Shown here piece by piece: positions 10,701 through 21,164 of a stretch of DNA of 64,000 nucleotides (position 1 is the stretch's first letter; every line of letters begins with the position of its first letter). The DNA comes from Edaphochlamys debaryana (Eukaryota; Chlorophyta; Chlorophyceae; Chlamydomonadales): the NCBI GenBank assembly GCA_016858145.1, contig JAEHOE010000043.1:124001-188000 (forward strand), written 5' to 3'. Below the pieces are notes generated by a model. That model saw only the letters and a list, made by a program, of their open reading frames with translations. It did no database searches and was not told the origin of the DNA. A program made the position numbers and the translations under genes.

Positions 10701-10854
10701 GTCGCCGCCGTTGCCGCCGTCGTCCCCCGCCAAGCGGCCCAAGCCTAGCAAGCCCAGTCGGCCCAAACGGAAAGGCAAGCCGCCAAGCCCGCCGCCATCG
10801 CCGCAAAAGGCGGGGCCCAGGAAGCGGAGGCCCCGACGGAACCACCGCGGCTGA
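7706..10854 (+). CDS. Pherophorin-like hydroxyproline-rich glycoprotein
   Basis: Seven exons give 689 residues in an unbroken frame: 7706-8107, 8267-8625, 8800-8955, 9261-9684, 9852-10091, 10187-10280 and 10460-10854. The start at 7706 has a good context and precedes a leucine-rich signal peptide (about residues 17-37). The protein alternates three Cys-containing globular modules with three Pro/Ser-rich hinges: the first from the end of exon 2, the second ending exon 4, and the longest in exon 7. This modular build, with (S)PPP hinges expected to be hydroxylated and glycosylated, is typical of volvocine pherophorins of the wall or matrix. The tail after the last hinge is very basic (Lys/Arg-rich). 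The exon 5 donor is uncertain (9986, 10031 and 10091 all keep frame), and exon 6 uses a weak GTGCGC donor. Family assignment rests on architecture rather than on a clear domain signature. Confidence 0.65.
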
Positions 10855-11383
10855 CGGAGGAGGGTCCTGCGGTCTCCCTGGTGCTTGGAACCAGTGCACT
10901 CACACGTGCGCCGACATGGGTTTGGGCCAGGGCCCAACCCCTCGCGGCAAGGAGGTCTGCGCTATTGCATATTCGTGCGGTGGTATGCGGACCGCACTCC
11001 CCGGAAGGAGCGGGTGTGATGGTGAGCAGGAGATGGAGCCAGTGTGCCTTGAAGTCTGGATCTGGGGCCATAAGGTGTTCCGGGCCCCATGGCAGAACAT
11101 GGCCTTATAGCGTGTGACGCAAGGTTACGGAGTTGTGGAACATGTGGGTTTCAGCGGAGTAAGCGCTGCAGTGCATCACCCGGTATCAAGAAGATATGTC
11201 CAAGGGCTCGTGCTGGCCGAGCCGCCTTGATCGGGCCCAGCCTGGCTGCCTGGGCGTCCAAAGAGACCAAGCCCCGGGTGGCGGAGGCGGGGGGCTCAGC
11301 GGCCGAAGTCCTGTGGGTTTAGACAGGTCCAGACCCCTGACCCTCTTGCTCGTTGACCCGGTACTCGCTTGAAACACCTTGAG
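10855..11383. other. Spacer after the pherophorin-like gene
   Basis: This presumably holds the 3' untranslated region; I found no clear TGTAA poly(A) signal near the stop. No further gene is supported before the transposon target site at 11384. Confidence 0.35.
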
Positions 11384-11391
11384 GTAACCGA

Positions 11392-12748
11392 CAGCGGTTC
11401 CATTTTGGGTGAAATTTCCCGAAAAAGTGAAAAACGGCTTGTCGAGGCCGCGAAAAGGAGTAACCGTTTGCTCTGAGGGGGTCAGTAAATTTTCACCCGC
11501 CGGCCGCCGGCTGGCCGGCGGGCCGGTGGGGGCCGGTCGCGGGTATGACACGCGACGGCGGGAAGCCTTTGGTGTTCAGCCTCAAAGTGGCCTCGCGGAG
11601 CTCATACTGTTTTATTATAGATACACTATGCGGCAGTCAGCTTATACTTAAAGTCTAGAGGACAATGAGTGGCCGGGGAGTCGAAGCGCCCAAGCCGTTG
11701 ACTGCCTTTTGGAGCAGTGCTAGTGCCACCAGAACTGTGCAACCAGCACATAGGAACCTAGAAGACCACTCTGATCACTCTGCGCAACTCGCCAAGCACG
11801 ATGCTGGGGCGCAGCGGCCCTCGCAGGGCTGGGGCGCGCAGCGGCTTGGAGCTGGAGGCAGCGCCTGGGCACGGAGCGGCCGGGGCTGGGGCGCAGCGCT
11901 GAGGCGCGGAAGGGGACCTAAGCTTTTTGACAACTGCACTAGGACGTGGCACTGAGAGGGGTGGGCGCAGGGCGCAAGCGCGCGGCGAAGAGCACAGCGC
12001 AAGCGACCGGGGCTGGGGCGCAGCGCTGAGGCGCGGAACGGCACCTAAGCTGTGTGATAACTGCACTAGGACGCGGCACTGAGAGGGGTGGCGGCAAGGA
12101 CTCAGCGTTAAGGCAAGCACTAAACTCTTTCAAAGGACAGAAGGGGGCATGAGGGCTGGGATGCAGTGCTGAGGCGCAGTCGCGCAGAGCTGGCAGAGCT
12201 GGCGAAGGCAAGCACTGCCTTGTGTGCGTGACGCGCGGAATTTGCGTCATTTTGACTACCATATTAGGCGTGGATTTTCAAAAATTTCCGGGGACACCCC
12301 CCAGACTCAGCTCAAGGGTTTGCTAGATGCTCTGCTGCCCGCGTCGCCCCACTGGCATGTGCCTTCGAGCGATGTTCCTGACGCCTCTTTCGCTCTGCTC
12401 TGGCGGTTCGTCCGTCACTCACAGGTCTGTATACGTGTAGCTGGGCTGGCCGGGCTGGGGTCCACTGCGAGCCGCCGGAGAGCCGACGCCTCTCGCATCG
12501 CCAGTAACCGCCCAAGACCCTGACGTGCTGTGCCTCTTGTTCCACGCCGCCCGCCTAACACGTTGACACGCCGTTGGTCGCGCCGTCCTGGTTTCAACCA
12601 AGACGCACCTTCGCGCACTCGCGCACACTGACTTTTTTCTAAACCCCCCAGACCCCCCGGTTGGGTGAAAATTTTCGGCCCTGCGGGCCGAAAATTTCAC
12701 CCGAAAGTAACAGATTGGAAAGGGCCAAAGTTGAAAGCTGAAGCACTG
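11392..12748. mobile_element. hAT-like element, copy A (1357 bp)
   Basis: The element runs from CAGCGGTTCC at 11392 to ...GAAGCACTG at 12748. It is flanked by the 8-bp duplication GTAACCGA (11384-11391 and 12749-12756). A near-identical element lies at 21165-22257 with a different 8-bp duplication. CAG...CTG ends with an 8-bp duplication fit hAT. Near the right end is a long hairpin, with arms at about 12663-12681 and 12685-12702. A short frame starting at the ATG at 11665 could be a transposase remnant, but no transposase motif is visible. Copy A carries about 347 bp not found in copy B. Confidence 0.8.
12307..12653. repeat. 347-bp segment present only in copy A
   Basis: Compared with copy B, copy A has an extra segment bounded by the direct repeat CCCCCCAGAC (12297-12306 and 12644-12653). 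Either a short element inserted with a 10-bp duplication, or copy B lost the segment by recombination between the two repeats. The segment holds no recognisable gene. Confidence 0.7.
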
Positions 12749-12756
12749 GTAACCGA

Positions 12757-13327
12757 GCCTTTGCCATGGGAAAGTACCGTTACCGCGCCCCGGCCTGCAA
12801 GCGCCCCGCTCCCTGTCGACCCAGTGACTGCGGTTCCGGGGCTTGTTCCATCGTTTGACCCACATGTATGGTCATCGTGAGCTGTCAAGTTCGGGGTGCT
12901 GGGTTTGGCCCGTAGGAAGTGCCCACGCCCTGCATGACGTCATAAAGGCCTGCTGGGCCTACACAATCGACACACTGCGACACGCACTGACGTCATGACT
13001 TCCAAGGCCACAAGGTTCACGACGGCTTCCCCTCCCTTCGGTCCCCATCGAAAGGAAGGCGACAAAATCCATCAGATCTAACTACGCAGGGCCATGCTCA
13101 GCAAGCCTCGTGCAGTGACTGACTGCCCACACCACGCGGCTCAACACACATCTGGCCGTCAGTGGCTGCCATGGAAGCCATTCTAGAAGGCGTTGCCACG
13201 TGATGCCCTTGAAGACCTTACTTGTCCGTCCTACAGCGATCTATCTGCCTATGCATCCTGCTTTTCGTTAAGCTGCGCCCGCACTCCTTGCGCCGTTATG
13301 GCACAATGTAGTGGGTTTACTCCACGG
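12757..13327. other. Spacer with two TGACGTCA palindromes
   Basis: Between element A and the 3' end of LZTFL1 no gene is seen. Two perfect TGACGTCA palindromes, the CRE-type bZIP site, lie at 12935-12942 and 12988-12995, spaced 53 bp. They lie downstream of LZTFL1 rather than at its start, so their target, if any, is unclear. Confidence 0.4.
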
Positions 13328-15198
13328 CTACTCCTTGTCCGCCGATGGCACGTTCTGGGGCTCATACCGCTCCAGCCGCTTGCGCAGCTGCGCCACCTCC
13401 TGCGCCTTCGCCTGCATCATAGCCTTCATTTGCTGGAACTGCTTGGAGTCCTGCAGCTTCCCGTTCAGCGCGTCATTGGCGGCTCGCAGCTCCTTGTCTT
13501 TGAGCGCCAGCTGAGATTTGAGGCCCTGAGGGGGGAGGAATAAGACGGGCAGGTCAAGCGCTACTCCGGACCTTGTGGACTGAGCATGTGCACGCTCCAC
13601 ACGGCCCCCGAGGGCAAAGATACCGCTTCCGTGTCCCTGAGCGCAATTGTAACTGCAACCGACGCCCATCCCTAAGAGACACGACGCCCGCACCTTGACC
13701 TCGTCTTGCAGCGCGGCAAGCTGCCCGGCGAGGCCGCCAGCCTGCTTCTGAAGCCGCTCGGCCTCGGCTGCGCTGAGCCCTGCACGGTTAGTACTGAGCG
13801 AGTCTAGGTCCTTCCTTAGCTTCGACAGAGACGCGTCCTTGTCGCTCAGCTGGATGCCGCGGGCCGCCAGCTCGTCCTTCAGCGTGTTTAGCTGCACGGT
13901 CAGCATCGGAAGGGGCCGTGCAGGGTCAAGGTCCTACAGCTTGAGCACAGCGGAAGCGCCACAGCCAAGCGGTCATCTCCAGCATTCTCCTTCATAAGCA
14001 TAGTCATCTGGAACCCCACAGGGACAAACCTTGTTGTTGATCTCTGTGCGGTCGCGCATGACTTTTGTGACCTCTTCCTGCGCAGGACGCGAGGAATCAG
14101 GCATTTTGTCCACGCAACACAGCTTGGCATCAGCGCCCTCAGGTCCAGATTTGGCCCATGTGTATGACCGATGCTGGCATGCTGCTAAAGCGACTGGACC
14201 TGCTTGATGCCACGATTATGGACATGCATGCACACCTGTAGCTTGGCCATACGCTCCTTGGCCGCCGCCAGCTCAGCCTTGAGCGCGTCACGCTCCTTGA
14301 GCAGTACTGGATCCTGGGTGGCCGTGCAGTAAATGCCGGTTGAAACACCCTCGACGGGCTCTACCTAAGGTCATCCCGTAACCCCGGCAAGCTGCGCGTT
14401 TACTGCTGCGCTTGACCTTGCCTGCGTAGTGACGGAAGCAACCGTACCCAGCCGCCCAAGGTTGGTGTTACGCCGAATGAAGTCGGAGGCTGGGCGGGAA
14501 AGGGCCGTCTTCTCCGAGGCACTGATCTGAACGGGGAGGCGCAAGGCGGCCACCGTGTCTTAGCTCCATACAGACGCTGGGGAAACATTCCCAGCCTGTT
14601 CGTGTCCTCAACGCCCCACCTGCTTCAGCAAAAACTCATTCTCAAGGCTGTTCGTGTCTACAAGCAACTCAAGTCCTTGGGACTGAGCTTGGCTGAGGAG
14701 AATCTTCACCAGCAGGGCATTGGCGTGGTAGGCGTTTTGGATTTCCTGCGCGGCAGGGGCCCCCCGGCATGCAGGGGACATGTCAGCGCAAGGATGGGGA
14801 CAAGTCCAGTCAGAATTAGGGAACTAGGACCAGGAGCCGCCCAGCGGCAGCGTGCTTGCGTCTATCGTCAGTATTCTGCAGCCGCTCCCAGGCCTTTGTT
14901 GAGATCGACTACCTTGTCCATGAGCTCCCGCGTCGACTGCTCTAGCTCCTGCCACATCGCGCTCAGCTCCTTATAGTTGTACATATCCTGCAGAGGGGCG
15001 GGGCACAGGAACTCGGACGCACGAACAACGCACGGGGCGCTGCAATAGGCGACGCACCCCTGGGCGGAGATGGTCGCCCTTGAAGTCGCTGATTGTTGAT
15101 ACAACCTCACGGACATGCTGGTCGCGCTTGAGCTTTGCAAAGCGCAGGTAGGCCTGGACTTGCAGCTCGCCATCCTCGGTCAGGTTCAATGATGCCAT
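13328..15198 (-). CDS. LZTFL1: LZTFL1 (BBS17) homolog, BBSome traffic regulator
   Basis: Eight exons on the minus strand give about 329 residues: 15198-15058, 14987-14913, 14745-14620, 14526-14443, 14313-14236, 14077-14030, 13933-13694 and 13525-13328. The N-terminus (L-N-L-T-E-x-x-x-x-x-V-Q-A-Y-L-R-F-A-K-x-K-R), the N-A-Y-x-x-N-x-L-L segment with L-E-N-x-x-L-L-x-Q, and the C-terminal coiled coil ending L-R-K-R-L-E-R-Y-E-P match the full length of animal leucine zipper transcription factor-like 1, which has about 300 residues. In animals LZTFL1 binds the BBSome and controls its entry to cilia, which suits a flagellated alga. The exon 4/5 junction is ambiguous: donor after 14443 with start 14313, or a better GTACGG donor just upstream with an acceptor a few bases further in; both keep frame. 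No truncation seen. Confidence 0.88.
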
Positions 15199-16179
15199 TG
15201 TGGGGGATACAAGGCGCAAGGTTGATTGCGTCGAGGTATGATGTGGGGTATCAGCCTCGACCAGCCCCCACCGTGCCATCCATCCCGATGCGGGTCCCTG
15301 AAGGCACGGCCACCGACTTTTGTGTGTCCCTTGCCCTCGCAGGACACAAGAGAAACATAAATTGTGTTTGGCCTGGCCGGCTGGGAGGGCTACGGGGCCT
15401 GCCGCCTCGCCCCCCCGACGTCCTCATGCGCGAGAAGCGAGTGGCGTTCTCCGCGTGCTCGCGTGCCCCGCCCCAACCCCTTCCGCCCCCTCTCCCACCT
15501 CGCGGATGGCGCCGGCACCAGCAGGCACCAGCACCAGCGGCCGCCCACAGGTCTGCGTAGTTCGCGACCACGCCCTACGCCCGATGAAGCATGAAGCGCG
15601 CACTAAGTGCCAACTCGCGCTCCTTTACGGCGATTACCACGTGTATGCCTAACAAGCTGCCGAGCTCAAACAACCTCCCCCAACGAAATTGGCAGCTCAC
15701 GATGGCTGGGCATCAGTGGGGCCACCCAGTACCGCTGGGTACCGCAGTCGCTGGCTGGCACCGCCGCATGCCAGGGAGGGAAGCGCTTGCTTGCCGGAGG
15801 ATGCATGGGGGGTAGAGGGGGCTCATTATGCTGTGCTGACCAGCTTACCGCCTGCACTGAGCCATATGAAAGGCCACCAGATGCGTTCGGCCTAGATCCC
15901 CTGCGGTGCGGGATCATCTGCGTGTGAGCTTCCAGAGAAGTGCTGCGCTTGCGTGCGGAAGGCAGACTCGCCTTGGCTGAGCGCGGCCTTACGTGCATAT
16001 GTATCTATACATATTGTGTTGGGCTTGGGTGGAGATATATCTTTGGCGTGATGGTCAGCTTCCGCGGGCTTGGACGGGCCAGGCCCGCTGGTTGCAGTCT
16101 GGCGACCCCGTCTGCGCTGGTGCTGCGTGGTGGATGGTCCTGCGAGACTGGCAGTTGTGGGGCTAGTAATGATCTGGTC
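15199..16179. other. Upstream region of LZTFL1
   Basis: This should contain the LZTFL1 promoter just beyond 15198. Open frames here are short and mutually antisense; none shows domain features or sensible splice sites. Confidence 0.35.
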
Positions 16180-16210
16180 TTGGTGATGCCGCTTCTAGCG
16201 GCATCACCAA
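16180..16210. other. Perfect 14-bp hairpin
   Basis: Arms 16180-16193 (TTGGTGATGCCGCT) and 16197-16210 pair perfectly around a 3-base TCT loop. It is not followed by a T-run and lies far from any gene end, so it is not an evident terminator. A fold-back element or structured RNA is possible. Confidence 0.6.
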
Positions 16211-17155
16211 TCGATCAGTAACGGGGGACCCGGGGTGTTGCGGGGTTATCAAGACAACGGCAGGCGGGGTCTACTCCGGCCGCGTGTCCCCTTCCCATAT
16301 GGCTTTAATATGCATACTATGCATACACGGAGTCCCTGTGGGGGGTCAGGGCCGCGGTTTGCGGTCTTCCGAGCACAAATCGTCGCGGGACATGCCGGCC
16401 AGTCGACCACAGAATCGAGAATCGAGAGCGTTTCTAGTCGCTGCACGGTTCGGTTGACCCGAGGTCTCGCGATAAATGACCGCAATGGCTGATTGTGTGT
16501 TCAGATAACAAAATACGGATAGGCGCGAAGCAACTCGGTGGTCAGAACAGGGTTTTGGTACACGCACGGCCGTCACCACATCTCTGCGCTCGCCGCTCTC
16601 ACAAACCGTTCCACGGGTCCACAACATTTATCTCCGCCAACGATGCAACACCAGCAGCGCACAGTCCAGCCAACCGCACAATGCCCTACACATACTGCTC
16701 AACAGCTGCGGAATCCTACCATCCCCGCACGCGCCCGGGGCAACAGAGTAGGGGGGAAGGACCGAGGGCGGGGACGTCTCCAAACGCCGAGCCGGACACC
16801 TCTTCCTGACTCCCCGCCCTCGCCAACAAACAAAACCGGCCCAAACTCTGGCCCAAAAACTGCCTGCTTGGTCACACCCGCTACACACAACTAGCACAAC
16901 CGTAAGGCGGCCGGGCGGCCCGCACCTTGATTCCGAGAGAAAAAACCCGCCGCTGCCACGCCAGCTGACCTAAACGCCTGACCTCCACACGTCTGTGCAA
17001 GGGTTACGAAGAACCCAAACCTCACACCACACCAAGCCAAACGCAAGCTAGATTGCGCAACCACTCGTACAGCCACGGGGCGCCGAGCCGCCGAACCGCC
17101 AACGTCCGTGCGCCGGCAGCCGGTGATGCGCAGACTCGGCACAACCCCATCTGCA
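16211..17155. other. Spacer before the satellite
   Basis: No gene is supported. A short GGGGGACC...TTGCGGGG stretch near 16222 resembles the left end of the dispersed repeat at 22.4 and 38.4 kb. Confidence 0.3.
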
Positions 17156-19850
17156 GTCGAGCCGCCGACGTTGCCTCGCCAGGCGTCACATACAGCGGCG
17201 ACTCCGTGCAACCCCGTTCGACGTCTCTGCGAACCGGCGACGGCGCGGCCCCAAGCCGCAAGCGCCAGATCACACGCCCTTCCAAACCGCCGACGTTGCC
17301 TCGCCAGGCGTCACAGCGGCGCCTCCGTGCAACCCCGTTCGACGTCTCTGCGGACTGGCGACGGCGCGGCCCCAAGCCGCAAGCGCCAGATTGCACGCCA
17401 ATCCGAACCGCCGACGTTGCCTCGCCAGGCGTCACAGCGGCGCCTCCGTGCAACCCCGTTCGACGTCTCTGCGAACCGGCGACGGCGCGGCCCAAAGCCG
17501 CAAGCGCCAGATCACACGCCGATCCGAACCGCCGACGTTGCCTCGCCAGGCGTCACAGCGGCGCCTCCGTGCAACCCCGTTCGACGTCTCTGCGAACCGG
17601 CGACGGCGCGGCCCAAAGCCGCAAGCGCCAGATCACACGCCGATCCGAACCGCCGACGTTGCCTCGCCAGGCGTCACAGCGGCGCCTCCGTGCAACCCCG
17701 TTCGACGTCTCTGCGAACCGGCGACGGCGCGGCCCAAAGCCGCAAGCGCCAGATCACACGCCGATCTGAACCGCCGACGTTGCCTCGCCAGGCGTCACAG
17801 CGGCGCCTCCGTGCAACCCCGTTCGAGGTCTCTGCGAACCGGCGACGGCGCGGCCCCAAGCCGCAAGCGCCAGATCACACGCCGTTCCAGACCGCCGACG
17901 TTGCCTCGCCAGGCGTCACAGCGGCGCCTCCGTGCAACCCCGTTCGACGTCTCTGCGGACTGGCGACGGCGCGGCCCCAAGCCGCAAGCGCCAGATTGCA
18001 CGCCAATCCGAACCGCCGACGTTGCCTCGCCAGGCGTCACAGCGGCGCCTCCGTGCAACCCCGTTCGACGTCTCTGCGAACCGGCGACGGCGCGGCCCAA
18101 AGCCGCAAGCGCCAGATCACACGCCAATCCAAACCGCCGACGTTGCCTCGCCAGGCGTCACAGCGGCGCCTCCGTGCAACCCCGTTCGACGTCTCTGCGA
18201 ACCGGCGACGGCGCGGCCCAAAGCCGCAAGCGCCAGATCACACGCCAATCCGAACCGCCGACGTTGCCTCGCCAGGCGTCACAGCGGCGCCTCCGTGCAA
18301 CCCCGTTCGACGTCTCTGCGAACCGGCGACGGCGCGGCCCCAAGCCGCAAGCGCCAGATTGCACGCCAATCCGAACCGCCGACGTTGCCTCGCCAGGCGT
18401 CACAGCGGCGCCTCCGTGCAACCCCGTTCGACGTCTCTGCGAACCGGCGACGGCGCGGCCCAAAGCCGCAAGCGCCAGATCACACGCCGATCCGAACCGC
18501 CGACGTTGCCTCGCCAGGCGTCACAGCGGCGCCTCCGTGCAACCCCGTTCGACGTCTCTGCGAACCGGCGACGGCGCGGCCCCAAGCCGCAAGCGCCAGA
18601 TCACACGCCGATCCGAACCGCCGACGTTGCCTCGCCAGGCGTCACAGCGGCGCCTCCGTGCAACCCCGTTCGACGTCTCTGCGAACCGGCGACGGCGCGG
18701 CCCCAAGCCGCAAGCGCCAGATCACACGCCGATCTGAACCGCCGACGTTGCCTCGCCAGGCGTCACAGCGGCGCCTCCGTGCAACCCCGTTCGACGTCTC
18801 TGCGAACCGGCGACGGCGCGGCCCCAAGCCGCAAGCGCCAGATCACACGCCGTTCCAGACCGCCGACGTTGCCTCGCCAGGCGTCACAGCGGCGCCTCCG
18901 TGCAACCCCGTTCGACGTCTCTGCGGACTGGCGACGGCGCGGCCCCAAGCCGCAAGCGCCAGATTGCACGCCAATCCGAACCGCCGACGTTGCCTCGCCA
19001 GGCGTCACAGCGGCGCCTCCGTGCAACCCCGTTCGACGTCTCTGCGAACCGGCGACGGCGCGGCCCCAAGCCGCAAGCGCCAGATCACACGCCAATCCAA
19101 ACCGCCGACGTTGCCTCGCCAGGCGTCACAGCGGCGCCTCCGTGCAACCCCGTTCGACGTCTCTGCGAACCGGCGACGGCGCGGCCCCAAGCCGCAAGCG
19201 CCAGATCACACGCCCTTCCAAACCGCCGACGTTGCCTCGCCAGGCGTCACAGCGGCGCCTCCGTGCAACCCCGTTCGACGTCTCTGCGAACCGGCGACGG
19301 CGCGGCCCCAAGCCGCAAGCGCCAGATTGCACGCCAATCCGAACCGCCGACGTTGCCTCGCCAGGCGTCACAGCGGCGCCTCCGTGCAACCCCGTTCGAC
19401 GTCTCTGCGAACCGGCGACGGCGCGGCCCCAAGCCGCAAGCGCCAGATCACACGCCAATCCGAACCGCCGACGTTGCCTCGCCAGGCGTCACAGCGGCGC
19501 CTCCGTGCAACCCCGTTCGACGTCTCTGCGAACCGGCGACGGCGCGGCCTCAAGCCGCAAGCGCCAGATCACACGCCAATCCAAACCGCCGACGTTGCCT
19601 CGCCAGGCGTCACAGCGGCGCCTCCGTGCAACCCCGTTCGAGGTCTCTGCGAACCGGCGACGTCGCGGCCTCAAGCCGCAAGCGCCAGATCACACGCCAA
19701 TCCGAACCGCCGACGTTGCCTCGCCAGGCGTCATAGCGGCGCCTCCGTGCAACCCCGTTCGACGTTGCTGCGAACCAGCGCCAGATCACACGCCAATCCG
19801 AACCGCCGACGTTGCCTCGCCAGGCGTCATAGCGGCGCCGGCTGCGACGC
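17156..19850. repeat. 121-bp satellite, about 22 copies
   Basis: A 121-bp unit (anchor CCGCCGACGTTGCCTCGCC) starts about every 121 bp from 17163 to 19801; the first and last units are diverged or shortened. Units differ at diagnostic sites: the hexamer before AACCGCCG, AACCGG versus GACTGG, and CCCAAAG versus CCCCAAG. The rare variants GATCTG, GTTCCAG and GACTGG occur in the same order in units 5-7 and again in units 13-15, exactly 968 bp (8 units) later, which is a higher-order repeat. One forward frame is open for over a thousand codons across the array, but because 121 is not a multiple of three it reads each unit in all three frames, so a protein is unlikely. Confidence 0.95.
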
Positions 19851-19942
19851 CCAGTGACTGGGCCCGAATGACCGGCGACCGCGCCCTGACTCAGCTCTCC
19901 AACAACCCCCCTTTCATCTGTTGCGCGGGCGCCCCTAGGAAG

Positions 19943-20240
19943 GCAACGAGCCCCGTCTGGGCGGTACAGGGGCAAGCAACGAGTCCCGTCTGGGCAATAC
20001 AGGGGCAAGCAACGAGCCCCGTCTGGGCAGTACAGGGGCAAGCAACGAGCCCCGTCTGGGCGGTACAGGGGCAAGCAACGAGCCCCGTCTGGGCGGTACA
20101 GGGGCAAGCAACGAGCCCGACTGGGCGGTACAGGGGCAAGCAACGAGCCCCGACTGGGCGGTACAGGGGCAAGCAACGAGCCCCGTCTGGGCGGTACAGG
20201 GGCAAGCAACGAGCCCCGTCTGGGCGGTTCAGGGGCAAGC
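19943..20240. repeat. 33-bp minisatellite, nine copies
   Basis: The unit begins GCAACGAGCCCCGTCTGGGC and recurs at 19943, 19976, 20009, 20042, 20075, 20108 and so on to about 20240. Because 33 is a multiple of three it encodes an 11-residue repeat in any frame, but one unit near 20113 has lost a base and changes the frame, which argues against a coding role. Confidence 0.9.
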
Positions 20241-20981
20241 AGGGAGACAGGGTCGGCAATGCGGCAAGGACGAGCCCCGGCGAAAGGAGGCAAGCACCGA
20301 GCCCTGGCTGAGCGGGACACGCACTCACTCGTATGAGTCTCCCACGCTAAATCGCGGTGCGAAGGGCACCACAGCAGGACATCTCCGCCATCATCGCTCT
20401 CCGGTCCGATTGCCGCCACGTAATCAGCTCCGAGCAGAAGGACACGAAGGCGCAAAGAAGCACGCCGCATCAACTACGAAAGCCTGCAAAGCCACGCTGG
20501 ACGACTAGATGGCGGCCCCAAGCCTACGCCGACCGCACGCAAGCATGTGCTTAAAAGCACAAGTGGTGAAGAGCAAGCATATCCGTTATGCCAACGCGAG
20601 AAACGATGTACGCATTCCCTATCCTCCACAGACGAGTGAGGGGCCTTGCCTTGACCTAACTGCAAGCATGAACACGTCTATGAGAAATCATTTAGCAAGC
20701 CGACAACGACGTGCTGGCTAGCGTGAGTTCAGCCTGTGCTTCCGCTTGCTCCGGTCACGTACGGCGTGTCATACCCTTACCACCTTCACCAACGGAAGTC
20801 GCCCGCCCCCACGCCGGGCTTCCAACGCACGCACTGCGCTCTGCGTCTCGCTTGACCTGCTTGCTCCTTGCCGTACGTGTCCCAAAACCTCCCCTCGGTG
20901 CGGCGAGCCGCCCCGTAGTGTCCCGTCCGGCCGGTCCGGTCGGCACGCTGGAACCCACCCCCCTCGGACGCCAGCTGCGAT
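20241..20981. other. Unassigned spacer
   Basis: I see no gene, RNA or repeat that I can support in this stretch. Confidence 0.35.
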
Positions 20982-21062
20982 AACACCACTTATGCACCGG
21001 CACCCAAGAATTTCCTCGCGGTTACCCCTATCATCCTTGGGCGCCGTTGCATAAGTGGTGTT
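20982..21062. repeat. Fold-back hairpin, 27-bp arms
   Basis: The arms 20982-21008 and 21036-21062 are inverted copies with three mismatches; the outer 15 bp (AACACCACTTATGCA) are perfect. The loop is 27 bp. It could be a tiny fold-back MITE or a hairpin RNA source; no target duplication was found. Confidence 0.65.
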
Positions 21063-21164
21063 TTGGGGCTTGGGAGGCGGGGACACGCCCCAAACCCGGA
21101 ATAGACCCCGCCTGGACAACCGGGCGTAGTGCCGCGGTGTGATGGCATCGCATTTCGTTGGCCG

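Noticed and set aside
17156..19850. CRISPR array
   Set aside because: The repeats are contiguous 121-bp units without unique spacers, in a eukaryotic genome.
17108..20311. Giant 1067-residue protein from the satellite
   Set aside because: The repeat period is not a multiple of three and units are satellite-like, so the frame is treated as non-coding.
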